Source: Paenibacillus sp. Soil787 (GTDB taxonomy: Bacteria; Bacillota; Bacilli; Paenibacillales; NBRC-103111). Taken from it: 64,000 bases of DNA. The first letter of the stretch is position 1. The number at the start of each line of letters is the position of its first letter. The stretch is taken from NCBI RefSeq assembly GCF_001429545.1, contig NZ_LMSP01000001.1, positions 953,754-1,017,753 on the forward strand, written 5' to 3'. The notes under the pieces were generated by a model. The model saw only the letters and a list, made by a program, of their open reading frames with translations, did no database searches and was not told the DNA's origin. The translations under genes were made by a program, and so were the position numbers. Of the stretch, positions 7,955 through 16,372 are shown one piece after another.

Positions 7955-10900
7955 TTAAGCAGATTGTGCAATACCGAGAATCAGCTGTCCGGCATGAACT
8001 TGATCCCCCGGCTTCACCTGAATCATCGAAACATACCCATCGCATGGCGCATGCTGCGGAAACTCCATTTTCATACTTTCGAGAATTGCCAGTTGATCGC
8101 CCTTCTTCACTTGTTCACCCGGAGATACAAGCACTTTCCAAACACTTCCCGGCATAATTCCGCGCACAGCAACAGTCCCCGCCGGCAATTCATCCTCTGG
8201 TGCCTCATTCACAGTTTCTTGTTCAGATACGTACTCAGCTAATCCCTTCGCCTTCCAGCTCTCCCGCTCCGCTTTAAAAGCATCCTGCTGCTGTTTACGG
8301 AATGTTTCCGCACTCTCTTCTATCGAACCTAGGAATTGCAAATATTCACCTAAGTCAAATGTCGTTTCCTGAATATCTGCTTCATACCGGCCCCGAGGGA
8401 AGTCTTCACGTAATTGCAGCAGCTCCTCTGCGCTGACCTCATAGAATTGGATTTGATCAAAGAACCTTAACAACCAAGGCTTACCCGCCTTAAAGCTTTC
8501 CGTAGAGCGAAGGCGATTCCACATTTGAATGGTACGTCCTACGAATTGATAACCTCCCGGACCTTCCATCCCATACACACACATGTAAGCACCGCCGATA
8601 CCAACGGCATTTTCCGGTGTCCATGTTCGTGCAGGGTTATATTTCGTTGTGACTAGACGATGACGCGGGTCGACAGGCGTGGCTACAGGAGCCCCCAAAT
8701 ACACGTCACCTAATCCAAGCACCAAATAATTAGCGTCATAAACAATCTTTTTAACATCATCAATTGTCTCTAAACCATTAATGCGTTGAATGAATTCCAG
8801 GTTACTAGGGCACCAAGGCGCATCTGGACGCACCCCTTGTCGATAACGCTGAATCGCCAGCTGTGTCGCGGGGTCATCCCAAGAAAGCGGCAATCGAACG
8901 ATACGTGAAGGTACGCGGAACTCTTCTAATGGAGGCAGCGCTGCATCAATCTCAACAATTTTCTTACACGCTTCACTTACCGTTATTTGTGAAGGATCGA
9001 TGTGAATTTGCAAGGAACGAATCCCTGGCGTTAAATCCAGCACCGGAATCGAGCCGCTTTTCACAATCGCTTGCATCAAAACCTGCACTTGGAACCGCAG
9101 CAGCAAATCTAACTCAAGCTCGCCATACTCAACAAGCAAGTTCTGATCTCCGCAGCAGCGGATCGTAATTGGAAATCTGCGATTAGCTGTTTCATGGAAA
9201 AGACGCGGATATTCCGGCGTAAGCTCTTCATTAACAGAAGGAAGCTGCCTAAGAACCAGCCGCCCGAAATCCCCCTCACCAATCGCACGCAAATTGCTTT
9301 CCTGCAGATCGCGCAAGGCTTCCGCTTCCGGAAGTGTTAGCAAATGGAATCGAATGGTATCACCCGGATGAAGCTGCCCCAGCTTCCAAAACTCAGCCGA
9401 AGCCGTCGTCACTGGACAGACGAAACCGCCAAGGCTCGGGCCGTCAGGTCCAAGCAGAATAGGCATATCCCCCGTCAAATCCAGCGTACCGACCGCATAC
9501 GCATTATCGTGAATATTGGATGGATGAAGCCCCGCTTCACCGCCATCTTCCCGCGTCCACAGCGGAGCAGGTCCTTTCAAACGAACCCCCGTCCTCGAGG
9601 AGTTAAAATGAACTTCCCAACTCGTTTCCGTCAATTGATCCAAGTATTCCGCGTGCAAAAACTCACCTGTACAATGAGGTCCAGGAATCACACCGATCGT
9701 CCACTCTCGCGTCATCACAGGACGATGCTCCAGAGCAAGCTCTGCCGCCTCTTGAACGGGACTTCCGCCTTCATTCACACCGAGCACATCTCCCGTACGC
9801 AGTGCTCGGCCGCCATGACCACCGAAACCGCCCAGCGTAAACGTGGATGAGCTGCCGAGAATTTTCGGCATATCCAAGCCGCCGCCAATCAGAAGATAAG
9901 TGCGCATACCTTCCTTGGCCTCGCCGAAGCTCAGCACTTGACCGCGAGCTGCCAACACCGGCCTATACGCTACAATAGCCGTTCCACCCAACTCCGCTTG
10001 CATATCTGCGCCAGTGACGCAGAACCACATGTCGCTGCGGAACTTATAAGAACCTCCGCGCAGTGTCATTTCCAATCCGCAGGCATCGTCAGCGTTACCG
10101 AGCAGCTTGTTTCCGATGCGGAACGATAGCGGATCCATCGGTCCGCAAGGGGGTACACCCACGTCCCAGTGGCGGATGCGCCCCGGGAAGTCCTGAACGG
10201 TGGTTTGAATCCCGCCGTCTACAACCTCCAGAGCCCGTTCCACTGGCTCGAACGTATTCAACAATTGCGTGAAGACGTTCCCGTCTACGCAATCTTTCTC
10301 TTGCAGAAGAGCCTGTAAATACTGCAGGTTCGTTGTAATACCGTACATGCGCGTTTCCGCCAACGCTTCGATCAATTTACGAATAGCGTCCAAACGGTCT
10401 GTACCGTGGACAATGATTTTAGCCAGCATCGGATCGTAAAGGGTTGTGACCGTAAGGCCATCCCGAACCCATGTCTCATTCCTTGCTTTATCAGAGAAGA
10501 CCGCCCGATCCAGCTGCCCTGCACTTGGACGGAACTGCTCAAGGCAGTCCTCCGCATAAATCCGCGCTTGAATGCTGTGCCCTACCGGCTTACGGATAAG
10601 CGATTGAATATTGGTAAGCTCATTAGCCGCTTCAAGCACCATCCACTCGACTAGGTCAATACCCAACACTTCTTCCGTCACACCGTGCTCAACCTGAAGT
10701 CTGGTATTGACCTCAAGGAAGTAAAACTCAAACGTCTCAGGATCATAAAGATATTCAACGGTACCCGCACTGCGATAGCCCACTTCCGCAGCAAGACGCT
10801 TCGCCGAAGCGAACATCGCCTCACGCACTTCATCCGACAAATTCGGAGCCGGACTTTCTTCAATAACCTTCTGGTTACGACGCTGAATGGAACAATCTCG

Positions 10901-11608
10901 CTCACCCAGCGTAACGACTTCCCCGAAGTCATTACCGAAAATTTGCACCTCAACGTGGCGCGCTCTCGCGATATATTTTTCAAGGAACATGCCGCCGTTT
11001 TTGAAATTCGTCTCTGCCAAATGGCGGACGCCGTCATAAGCGGCTCTTAATGTGGTCTCATCTGCGCAGACGCGCATCCCAATGCCGCCACCGCCTGCTG
11101 TGCTTTTGAGAATAACAGGGTAACCAATACGTGCAGCTTCAGCTAATGCCTCGTCCAGTTCCGTAATCAGCGGTGTTCCCGGCAGCATCGGTACGCCCGC
11201 TCTTTCAGCGATTTCCCGTGCAGAATGCTTGAGTCCGAACATTTCCATTTGCTCTGGCGTTGGTCCGATGAACACAATGCCATTTTCACGGCAAGCACGA
11301 GCGAAATCGGCATTTTCACTTAGAAAGCCGTAACCGGGATGTATCGCCTGCGCACCGGTTTCCAGCGCTGTTTTCAAAATCAGCTCTGTATTCAAATAGC
11401 TTTCCTTCGCCGGTCCCTCCCCGATCAGAACAGCTTCATCCGCACCATCCACATGTAAACTATCTTGATCTGCCCCTGTATAAACAGCAACGGACGCAAC
11501 CCCGAGCTTGCGTAAAGTACGCTCAATACGTACAGCGATAGCGCCACGATTAGCAATCAGCACTTTCGTAAACATCGTATCCACACCCCTCAGAATTTCG
11601 TAGACCAT
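7955..11608 (-). CDS. Biotin-dependent guanidine (urea-type) carboxylase
   Basis: A 1217-residue single-chain carboxylase. Domains in order: biotin carboxylase (MFTKVLIANRGAIAVR, a glycine-rich STAGGGGIGMR loop, EVNTRLQVEHGVTE); KipA-like and KipI-like carboxyltransferase halves (about 470-780 and 800-1090); and a biotin carrier domain with ESMKMEF, the biotinylated Lys being residue 1180. Such proteins were long named urea carboxylase. Members linked to DUF1989 genes and a ykkC guanidine-I riboswitch carboxylate guanidine in the published pathway, and that is exactly the context here. Two starts are plausible: ATG 11608 with AAGAGGAG, or ATG 11575 with GAGGGGTG, the latter matching the usual family N-terminus. 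The next gene upstream ends 24 bases before. Confidence 0.92.
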   Translation of the reverse strand: MVYEILRGVDTMFTKVLIANRGAIAVRIERTLRKLGVASVAVYTGADQDSLHVDGADEAVLIGEGPAKESYLNTELILKTALETGAQAIHPGYGFLSENADFARACRENGIVFIGPTPEQMEMFGLKHSAREIAERAGVPMLPGTPLITELDEALAEAARIGYPVILKSTAGGGGIGMRVCADETTLRAAYDGVRHLAETNFKNGGMFLEKYIARARHVEVQIFGNDFGEVVTLGERDCSIQRRNQKVIEESPAPNLSDEVREAMFASAKRLAAEVGYRSAGTVEYLYDPETFEFYFLEVNTRLQVEHGVTEEVLGIDLVEWMVLEAANELTNIQSLIRKPVGHSIQARIYAEDCLEQFRPSAGQLDRAVFSDKARNETWVRDGLTVTTLYDPMLAKIIVHGTDRLDAIRKLIEALAETRMYGITTNLQYLQALLQEKDCVDGNVFTQLLNTFEPVERALEVVDGGIQTTVQDFPGRIRHWDVGVPPCGPMDPLSFRIGNKLLGNADDACGLEMTLRGGSYKFRSDMWFCVTGADMQAELGGTAIVAYRPVLAARGQVLSFGEAKEGMRTYLLIGGGLDMPKILGSSSTFTLGGFGGHGGRALRTGDVLGVNEGGSPVQEAAELALEHRPVMTREWTIGVIPGPHCTGEFLHAEYLDQLTETSWEVHFNSSRTGVRLKGPAPLWTREDGGEAGLHPSNIHDNAYAVGTLDLTGDMPILLGPDGPSLGGFVCPVTTASAEFWKLGQLHPGDTIRFHLLTLPEAEALRDLQESNLRAIGEGDFGRLVLRQLPSVNEELTPEYPRLFHETANRRFPITIRCCGDQNLLVEYGELELDLLLRFQVQVLMQAIVKSGSIPVLDLTPGIRSLQIHIDPSQITVSEACKKIVEIDAALPPLEEFRVPSRIVRLPLSWDDPATQLAIQRYRQGVRPDAPWCPSNLEFIQRINGLETIDDVKKIVYDANYLVLGLGDVYLGAPVATPVDPRHRLVTTKYNPARTWTPENAVGIGGAYMCVYGMEGPGGYQFVGRTIQMWNRLRSTESFKAGKPWLLRFFDQIQFYEVSAEELLQLREDFPRGRYEADIQETTFDLGEYLQFLGSIEESAETFRKQQQDAFKAERESWKAKGLAEYVSEQETVNEAPEDELPAGTVAVRGIMPGSVWKVLVSPGEQVKKGDQLAILESMKMEFPQHAPCDGYVSMIQVKPGDQVHAGQLILGIAQSA

Positions 11609-11632
11609 CTATCTCCTCTTAAGCAAAGGAAC

Positions 11633-12286
11633 TTAATTCTCCCAAATAAGAACCTGAATCGGCGTCGGATTATAGGCATTACATGGATTATTAAGCTGCG
11701 GGCAGTTGCTGATAAGCACCATAGAGCTGCCTAGCGACTGAACCTCAACATAGCAGCCCGGAGCGGAAACGCCATCATCGAACTTCAGTCCACCATCTGG
11801 TGTGACAGGTACATTCATAAAGAAGTTAATATTCGGCGCCAAATCCCGCTTCGTATATGCTCCGCTTTCGTGCTGAGCAAGCTGCAGCATAAACGTATCT
11901 CGGCAATTATGCATCGATAGCTTATCGTGCGAGTAACGTACCGTGTTGCTTTGAGCCGAGCACGAACCCCCGACCGTATCATGGCGCCCGCAGGTGTCGG
12001 CTACGATTTCAAGCAATTCCTTACCGGATTCTGCCCGGAGGACAGAGCCGGTGCTGAGATAAATGTTGTTTTGACCTGCAATCGTCGCAACCGCACTATA
12101 ATGATCTTCCGGATTCTCTGCATCATAAAACAACGTGTCTGCCGCCTGGTTCCCTTCCAGATCAACAATGCGCAGCACTTGCCCTGGCTTCAAAACACGC
12201 ATCCAGCCGTCTCCCGCTTGAATAACTTCGCTATAGCTGGCATCCTCGACTTTACGAGGGCTTTCTACACGATTAAATACAGCCAT
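11633..12286 (-). CDS. DUF1989 protein, urea-carboxylase-associated protein 2 / carboxyguanidine deiminase subunit
   Basis: A 217-residue DUF1989 family protein. The family pattern is clear: [21 protein letters not shown], then [11 protein letters not shown] with conserved cysteine context, SMHNCRDTF, and [14 protein letters not shown]. Once annotated as urea amidolyase-associated protein 2, this family in riboswitch-controlled operons forms one subunit of carboxyguanidine deiminase. That enzyme converts carboxyguanidine to allophanate plus ammonia. It sits between the other DUF1989 gene (32 bases upstream) and the carboxylase (24 bases downstream), so it is an operon member. Which of the two paralogues is the A or B subunit I cannot tell from sequence. 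Confidence 0.9.
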   Translation of the reverse strand: MAVFNRVESPRKVEDASYSEVIQAGDGWMRVLKPGQVLRIVDLEGNQAADTLFYDAENPEDHYSAVATIAGQNNIYLSTGSVLRAESGKELLEIVADTCGRHDTVGGSCSAQSNTVRYSHDKLSMHNCRDTFMLQLAQHESGAYTKRDLAPNINFFMNVPVTPDGGLKFDDGVSAPGCYVEVQSLGSSMVLISNCPQLNNPCNAYNPTPIQVLIWEN

Positions 12287-12317
12287 TTCAGTTCCTCCTC
12301 AGCATTTTTCGCTTATT

Positions 12318-13037
12318 TCATAAGCCAAGTAGCGTGTGATATTCCCATGTATTTTCAAAAGCTCGGCGATTTTCCGGGCGGTAATTCAAGCAATAATCAT
12401 CTTCACCCACAGGCGATGCGGAAAGCACCTCCATTTTGACAGGTACAGATGGATACGTTGATCTTGGGTCTAGCGGGTTTGGCGTGTTTGATAAAACGAG
12501 CAAGGCATCTAATTCCGTACGCAGCGTAACCGTCGCTCTCTCAGGACAATGAGCAGCACTAAAATGCATATCCCCATTATCATCACAAGACACTTTGGAA
12601 AATAAATTCACAACCGGCATCATATCGCGCATGCTAAGGCCATTACGCACCAGCTCTACCGCGAAGTTCTCCTGCCCGCTCCGCAGCCATTCATTTCGCT
12701 GCTCTTGGAAATTCGTCGTCCCGTACTTGGCATCCGTAGCCGCACGGCTTGTGTATCCACTAAGCGGATCATGCCAACCGATACTGTCCTCCACAATGCT
12801 CACTAACGCTCGGCCATTGTCACTCATCAGAACGTTACCGCGTGTCAAATGGGCTGTATACTGGGCTTTCAGCGTATCCGGCATATTGTAGCGCTCCGTA
12901 AGATCCTGCGCGTGGAATACTTGTATAGACACATTCGCTCCCGCCTCCAGCGCCGTAAAACGAATCAACTTCCCTCTACCAATCGCTCCTGACCACTTGC
13001 CGCCCGGCCCTATTGTCTTGCTCCAAATGTTATCCAT
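12318..13037 (-). CDS. DUF1989 protein, urea-carboxylase-associated protein 1 / carboxyguanidine deiminase subunit
   Basis: The second DUF1989 paralogue, 239 residues from the chosen start. It contains LEAGANVSIQVFHAQDLTER, LVSIVEDSIGWHDPLSG, MMPVVNLFSKVSCDDNG and LDALLVLSNTPNPLDP. The frame is open back to an ATG at 13094, but that codon lies within the riboswitch terminator hairpin. The start at 13037 (MDNIWSKT) has AAAGGAG nine bases upstream and is preferred. It is the first gene of the guanidine operon and probably pairs with the downstream DUF1989 protein as a heteromeric deiminase. Confidence 0.9.
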   Translation of the reverse strand: MDNIWSKTIGPGGKWSGAIGRGKLIRFTALEAGANVSIQVFHAQDLTERYNMPDTLKAQYTAHLTRGNVLMSDNGRALVSIVEDSIGWHDPLSGYTSRAATDAKYGTTNFQEQRNEWLRSGQENFAVELVRNGLSMRDMMPVVNLFSKVSCDDNGDMHFSAAHCPERATVTLRTELDALLVLSNTPNPLDPRSTYPSVPVKMEVLSASPVGEDDYCLNYRPENRRAFENTWEYHTLLGL

Positions 13038-13065
13038 GCTACCCATCTCCTTTGCCATGTCGTTA

Positions 13066-13112
13066 AACAAAAAGGGAGACATCACAAGACTCATGTCTTG
13101 GTGATATCTCCC
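13066..13112 (-). terminator. Intrinsic terminator of the leftward guanidine-I riboswitch
   Basis: Read on the minus strand, GGGAGATATCACCAAGAC pairs across an ATGA loop with GTCTTGTGATGTCTCCC, with one mismatch and one offset, and is followed by TTTTTG. The 5' arm begins in the last bases of the aptamer. Ligand binding would compete with terminator formation, giving an ON switch. Confidence 0.88.
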
Positions 13113-13193
13113 AGGTTTTTATCCTTCCGTGGCGCTCTTAGGTAAGAGCGGTTTACTCTCGGACCAGCCCGGTCATGACCGGCGGAACCCTAG
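13100..13193 (-). promoter_or_regulatory. Guanidine-I (ykkC) riboswitch, leftward
   Basis: On the minus strand the conserved ykkC elements appear in order: CTAGGGTTCCG at the 5' end, a P1b-type arm CCGGTCATGACCGG, GCTGGTCCGAGAGTAAAC, a hairpin GCTCTTACCTAAGAGC, then CACGGAAGGATAAAAACCTG before the terminator. This matches the published guanidine-I aptamer consensus closely. It controls the carboxyguanidine deiminase, carboxylase and allophanate hydrolase operon. Confidence 0.93.
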
Positions 13194-13221
13194 TAAACAA
13201 TCGTATTCGTTTGTGTTACTA

Positions 13222-13250
13222 AACATAACATCGTTAATGGTATGTGTCAA
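13222..13250 (-). promoter_or_regulatory. SigA-type promoter for the leftward guanidine operon
   Basis: Reading leftward, a perfect -35 TTGACA (complement of 13245-13250) is followed after 17 bases by TATGTT (complement of 13222-13227). This lies about 30 bases before the first conserved base of the aptamer, as expected for a riboswitch transcript start. Confidence 0.65.
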
Positions 13251-13405
13251 TAAGTTCTAGATTTATTCCGTATTTTATCTAAAATACTTCTCACGCGCTT
13301 AACTTTGTGTTATATTAACTTACACATAAGGCTGATATCTAACACAAGCAAGTAAAATGCCACTTTCACCAATAGGTAAGTAATGATTCATCACATACAT
13401 GGTTT

Positions 13406-13500
13406 TCTAGGGTTCCGCGAGGGCATGACAGCCTCGGTCTGGACCAAGAGAAAACGCACAGCTAACCCTGTGTTCACGGAGGGATAAAAGCCCGGGAGGA
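13406..13500 (+). promoter_or_regulatory. Guanidine-I (ykkC) riboswitch, rightward
   Basis: The conserved order is CTAGGGTTCCGCG from 13407, a hairpin around GAGGGCATGACAGCCTC, GGTCTGGACCAAGAGAAAAC, a second hairpin CACAG-CTAACC-CTGTG, then CACGGAGGGATAAAAGCCCGGGAG. This is a close match to the guanidine-I consensus, including the 3' GGGA-AAAGCCCGG block. It is followed directly by a terminator and an APC-type permease. Confidence 0.95.
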
Positions 13501-13534
13501 TATCTGTTTCATAGATATCTCCTTGGCTTTTTTG
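13487..13534 (+). terminator. Intrinsic terminator of the rightward guanidine-I riboswitch
   Basis: AGCC-CG-GGAGGATATCT pairs with AGATATCTCC-TT-GGCT across GTTTCAT and is followed by TTTTTT. The 5' arm is made of the conserved 3' end of the aptamer, so guanidine binding should prevent termination. Confidence 0.92.
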
Positions 13535-13585
13535 CATATACGCCCCTGTATGATCAACGGCAAACAATGATAAGGGAGTGTCACT

Positions 13586-14935
13586 ATGAAAACAGAAGTT
13601 ACTTTACGCCAATCTTTAAACCTATCCCAAGTCGTTTACATGGGGCTTGCATGGATGACGCCTATGATTTATTTCTCCATCTATGGCATTGCTTATGAGA
13701 ATGCGCATGGCATGCTGACGCAAGCTTACCTGCTTGCTTTCATTGCCATCTTTTTCACCGCGTACAGCTATGGCGTTATGTCCAAATCTTTTCCCACATC
13801 AGGCTCCGCTTACACCTATACGAAGAAAAGCATCCATCCCTACTTAGGCTTCCTGGTCGGCTGGGCGCTGCTCCTTGACTACTTTTTCTCCCCCATCATT
13901 GCCTGCCTCACCTTCGGCATCTATCTTCACGCCCAGTTCCCGTCCATTCCGGCTTATGTCTGGATCATCGGGCTCAATATCGTCCTCGGAATCGTAAATA
14001 TTATTGGCATTAAGTTTTCTGCAAATATCAGCAAGCTGTTCGTTTGGATTCAGATTCTTTTTATAGCGGTCTTCTGTTTCTTCCTTTTCCGAAATATCAC
14101 CGGAGATGTTCATCCGCTGCAGCCATTCCTGCAAACCGAAGTACCCTTCTCCACCATTCTTGCCGGAGCTTCGATGATCTGCTTCTCCTTTCTAGGCTTT
14201 GACACGATCACGACCATGTCCGAAGAAACCAAAAACTCCGAGAAAACGATCCCTCGGGCCATCATGATCATCATCATTACAGCCAGTATCCTGTATCTGG
14301 TGCCGTCTTTCCTGACACAGCTGGTTTATCCACAGCTAACCTTCGTCGATATGGATTCGGCTGGTTTCGAGATCGTGAAGCTCGTCGGCGGAGCCGCACT
14401 TAGCTCTGTGTTCATCACCGTACTTATACTCGCCATTTTTACCCAAGGCTTATCATCGGTAACTAGCGTTTCTCGTCTCCTCTTTGTGATGGGGCGCGAT
14501 TCCGTTCTCCCTAAACGGGTGTTCGGTTCCCTGCATCCTAAGTTCAACACACCCGTCACTAACATTGTGATCGTCAGCGTCGTCTCTCTGCTCGCTCTGG
14601 TTATATCGCTAGACAATGCTGTGAAATTCGTGAATTTCGGGGCATTGACGGCCTTCTTCTTTGTAAATATCTCCGTTATCGCTCAAAAATACATCAAAGA
14701 TAAGCAGCGCTCGCCGAAGATGACGTTCCTCTATCTCATTATGCCGTTGATCGGAGCCTGTTTCATTGGCTATCTGCTGTCTTTGCTCGACAAAGATGCC
14801 CTATGGATGGGAGGCGTATGGCTCCTCGCGGGCATTGTGTATCATTTGATGCGAAAGCGTTCGGTTCGATTGCTATCGGCGTCGAAAAGACCAATCATCA
14901 CTGGCAGTGGCAGTCCTTCTGGGTCTTTGGAATAG
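13586..14935 (+). CDS. APC-superfamily permease, probable guanidine (or guanidino compound) importer
   Basis: A 449-residue integral membrane protein with about twelve hydrophobic segments. APC-family landmarks are present: LNLSQVVYMGLAWMTP in helix 1, SFPTSGSAYTYTKKSIHPYLGFLVGWALLLDY in helices 2-3, and FLGFDTITTMSEETKNSEKTIPRAI. It resembles putrescine/amino-acid permeases of the PuuP group. The start has a GGGAGTG site. Its only visible control is the guanidine-I riboswitch, so uptake of guanidine or a guanidine precursor is a reasonable inference; the family alone would suggest an amino acid or polyamine. Export is less likely because known exporters of this regulon are SMR or MATE proteins. 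Confidence 0.85.
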   Translation: MKTEVTLRQSLNLSQVVYMGLAWMTPMIYFSIYGIAYENAHGMLTQAYLLAFIAIFFTAYSYGVMSKSFPTSGSAYTYTKKSIHPYLGFLVGWALLLDYFFSPIIACLTFGIYLHAQFPSIPAYVWIIGLNIVLGIVNIIGIKFSANISKLFVWIQILFIAVFCFFLFRNITGDVHPLQPFLQTEVPFSTILAGASMICFSFLGFDTITTMSEETKNSEKTIPRAIMIIIITASILYLVPSFLTQLVYPQLTFVDMDSAGFEIVKLVGGAALSSVFITVLILAIFTQGLSSVTSVSRLLFVMGRDSVLPKRVFGSLHPKFNTPVTNIVIVSVVSLLALVISLDNAVKFVNFGALTAFFFVNISVIAQKYIKDKQRSPKMTFLYLIMPLIGACFIGYLLSLLDKDALWMGGVWLLAGIVYHLMRKRSVRLLSASKRPIITGSGSPSGSLE

Positions 14936-14945
14936 AACGAGAAAA

Positions 14946-14976
14946 ACCGCCAGGAATCATCCTGACGGTCCTTTTT
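14946..14976 (+). terminator. Rho-independent terminator after the permease
   Basis: ACCGCCAGGA pairs with TCCTGACGGT across ATCA, followed by CCTTTTT. It is ten bases after the permease stop. Confidence 0.8.
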
Positions 14977-15026
14977 AGGTTTAAAGCGAATCCGCAATTT
15001 TATCCTAACAATTTGTTTTGCATCTT

Positions 15027-15337
15027 TTATTCCATCGAGCCAAACAACTCACGAAGATAATCCCGACGCCCATGCAACATGCGGTGAATGATGACAGTAT
15101 TTTCAATAATCCTGTAAAAAACCAGATATGGATGCACGATAATAAATCGATATCCACGCTGTACAAGTGTATATTCCTCATCCGACAATACCGAACCCTT
15201 ATTTGGAAAATCCGCCAATTCTGCAATTTAAAGATCTAACTTTTCCAAGAGGTTTTCTGCGGCTGACACATTGTCTTGCGATATAAACGAGAAAATCTCG
15301 TCCATATCATCAATTGCTTTGCGGGAGTATATTTGAC
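15027..15337 (-). pseudogene. RelE/ParE-family toxin, inactivated
   Basis: Read leftward from the antitoxin stop, a RelE/ParE-type sequence is recognisable: SRKAIDDMDEIFSFIS, then LLEKLDL, then an in-frame TAA (complement of 15228-15230), and then IAELADFPNKGS, RGYRFIIVHPYLVFYRI and MLHGRRDYLRELF to a stop at 15027. The start is also damaged. Where an ATG overlapping the antitoxin stop would be expected, the sequence reads GAATAAGGTC, and the first codons KVKY are out of frame with SRKA. At least three lesions are therefore present and the toxin should be inactive. Confidence 0.75.
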
Positions 15338-15338
15338 C

Positions 15339-15611
15339 TTATTCTTTCGCGGCATTCAGCTTCCTCCGCATATTTCCTATGACTAGGTCATGTTCAATTA
15401 ATTGCTCTCCCTCAGCAACCTGCTTTTCCGCAATCAGCAACTTCGATTGTAACTTGATACGGGCTTCCATACGTCGAAATGCTTCATGACTCATCACAAC
15501 CAGATCCGCTTCTCCATTACGTGTAAGTATAACCGGCTCATCTATTTCATGGCAGTATTTTGAAAAGCCATTATAATCCTGTCGAATTGTAGTAGACGGC
15601 TTAATATTCAT
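15339..15611 (-). CDS. Phd/YefM-type antitoxin
   Basis: A 90-residue antitoxin from the ATG at 15611, which has GGAG nine bases upstream (the frame is open to 15626). The N-terminal half MNIKPSTTIRQDYNGFSKYC with EPVILTRNGEADLVVMSHEAF is the standard Phd/YefM DNA-binding fold. The charged C-terminal half (MEARIKLQSKLLIAEKQV, then MRRKLNAAKE) is the toxin-neutralising tail. The partner toxin downstream is broken, so this antitoxin appears to persist as an orphan, perhaps as a repressor or as protection against related toxins. Confidence 0.85.
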   Translation of the reverse strand: MNIKPSTTIRQDYNGFSKYCHEIDEPVILTRNGEADLVVMSHEAFRRMEARIKLQSKLLIAEKQVAEGEQLIEHDLVIGNMRRKLNAAKE

Positions 15612-16020
15612 TTTCATCAACTCCATTGAATGACATTATTCTGACGATATTATATCATTAAAACAACAGTTATTGCTCCCTCCGCTTTACCGTTATTAAT
15701 GATAAGGTTCACCGCGCTGTCTGTAACGGCAAGGTATAACATATTTGCCATAGCGTACGGATCTGATTGAAACATCCCAGCTCATTATATTCGAAATATC
15801 ATATACAATCACTCATATCGCCACATACCGGCTCATTGTATTCGAAATATCATATACAATCACTCATATCGCCACATACCGGCTCATTGTATTCGAAATA
15901 TCATATACAATTGCTCGATCCGACCTCGGAGTTCTCAATACCTCCTCAAGCTTTTCCAAATAAAACTTGCCGTTACTTGTGATACGGTTTTCACCTTATC
16001 ATTAATAGTGGTAAAACAAT
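15612..16020. other. Intergenic region carrying a tandem repeat
   Basis: Apart from the 51-bp tandem repeat at 15780-15911 listed separately, the stretch is AT-rich. It ends with GTGATACGGTTTTCACC near 15980, a string that partly recurs near 18567. I see no gene. Confidence 0.4.
15780..15911. repeat. 51-bp tandem repeat, 2.6 units
   Basis: Units start at 15780, 15831 and 15882. The unit begins GCTCATTRTATTCGAAATAT and continues with CATATACAATCACTCATATCG and GCCACATACCG. Unit 2 and the third partial unit are identical over their overlap, and unit 1 differs by one base. The period is a multiple of three, giving a repeated SLYSKYHIQSLISPHTG in one frame, but there is no start site. No direct-repeat/spacer structure of CRISPR type is present. 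Confidence 0.9.
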
Positions 16021-16045
16021 AAAAGTCGCCACATTGGCGACTTTT
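16021..16045. terminator. Bidirectional terminator-like hairpin
   Basis: AAAAGTCGCC pairs perfectly with GGCGACTTTT across ACATT. A and T runs flank both sides, so it could stop transcription from either direction. Confidence 0.75.
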
Positions 16046-16129
16046 ATCTCTATGTGAGTTCATTCCACTTATTGACCTGCTTTGGTGGTATATACTTTAT
16101 GATTTTAATGCCCAATTGCGACCAACTGA

Positions 16130-16312
16130 TTACCTCAAACCAGAATGGACCATTTCACCTTTGAAAAGGTTTCGGGGCATTACACCAGTGACTTTGCCTC
16201 CAGCAGCTAATACTGCATCAGCAACTCGTCCCAGCATCTGGTCGATCTCTTCCAATTTCAATTGCCCTGACTGCTCTTGCTGTTTCCCCAACTTCCTCCA
16301 TAAGGAATCCAA
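16130..16312 (-). pseudogene. LOG-family (lysine-decarboxylase-like) protein fragment
   Basis: The stretch VADAVLAAGGKVTGVMPRNL followed by HSGL is characteristic of LOG-type nucleotide 5'-monophosphate phosphoribohydrolases (compare ADAVLAAGGEVIGVIP). The fragment is fused upstream to unrelated residues (MDSLWRKLGKQQEQSGQ) and stops right after HSGLR. The Rossmann-like N-terminus and the PGGxGT active-site region are both missing. It is a gene remnant, not a functional enzyme. Confidence 0.55.
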
Positions 16313-16372
16313 TTCTTTCTAGATGACACAGACCACAATGGCCGGATTCCTCCACTTGCGCTTTTGCTTACT

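Noticed and set aside
8863-11050. Plus- and minus-strand frames inside the carboxylase gene
   Set aside because: All overlap a strongly conserved carboxylase sequence and look like out-of-frame translations.
13038-13094. Start of the first DUF1989 gene at 13094
   Set aside because: The ATG and following codons lie in the riboswitch terminator hairpin; the ATG at 13037 has a proper ribosome binding site.
14803-15060. Plus-strand 85-aa frame at the end of the permease
   Set aside because: It overlaps the permease in another frame and runs through its terminator.
15780-15911. Possible CRISPR array
   Set aside because: Units are contiguous 51-bp tandem copies without spacers, and there are no cas genes.
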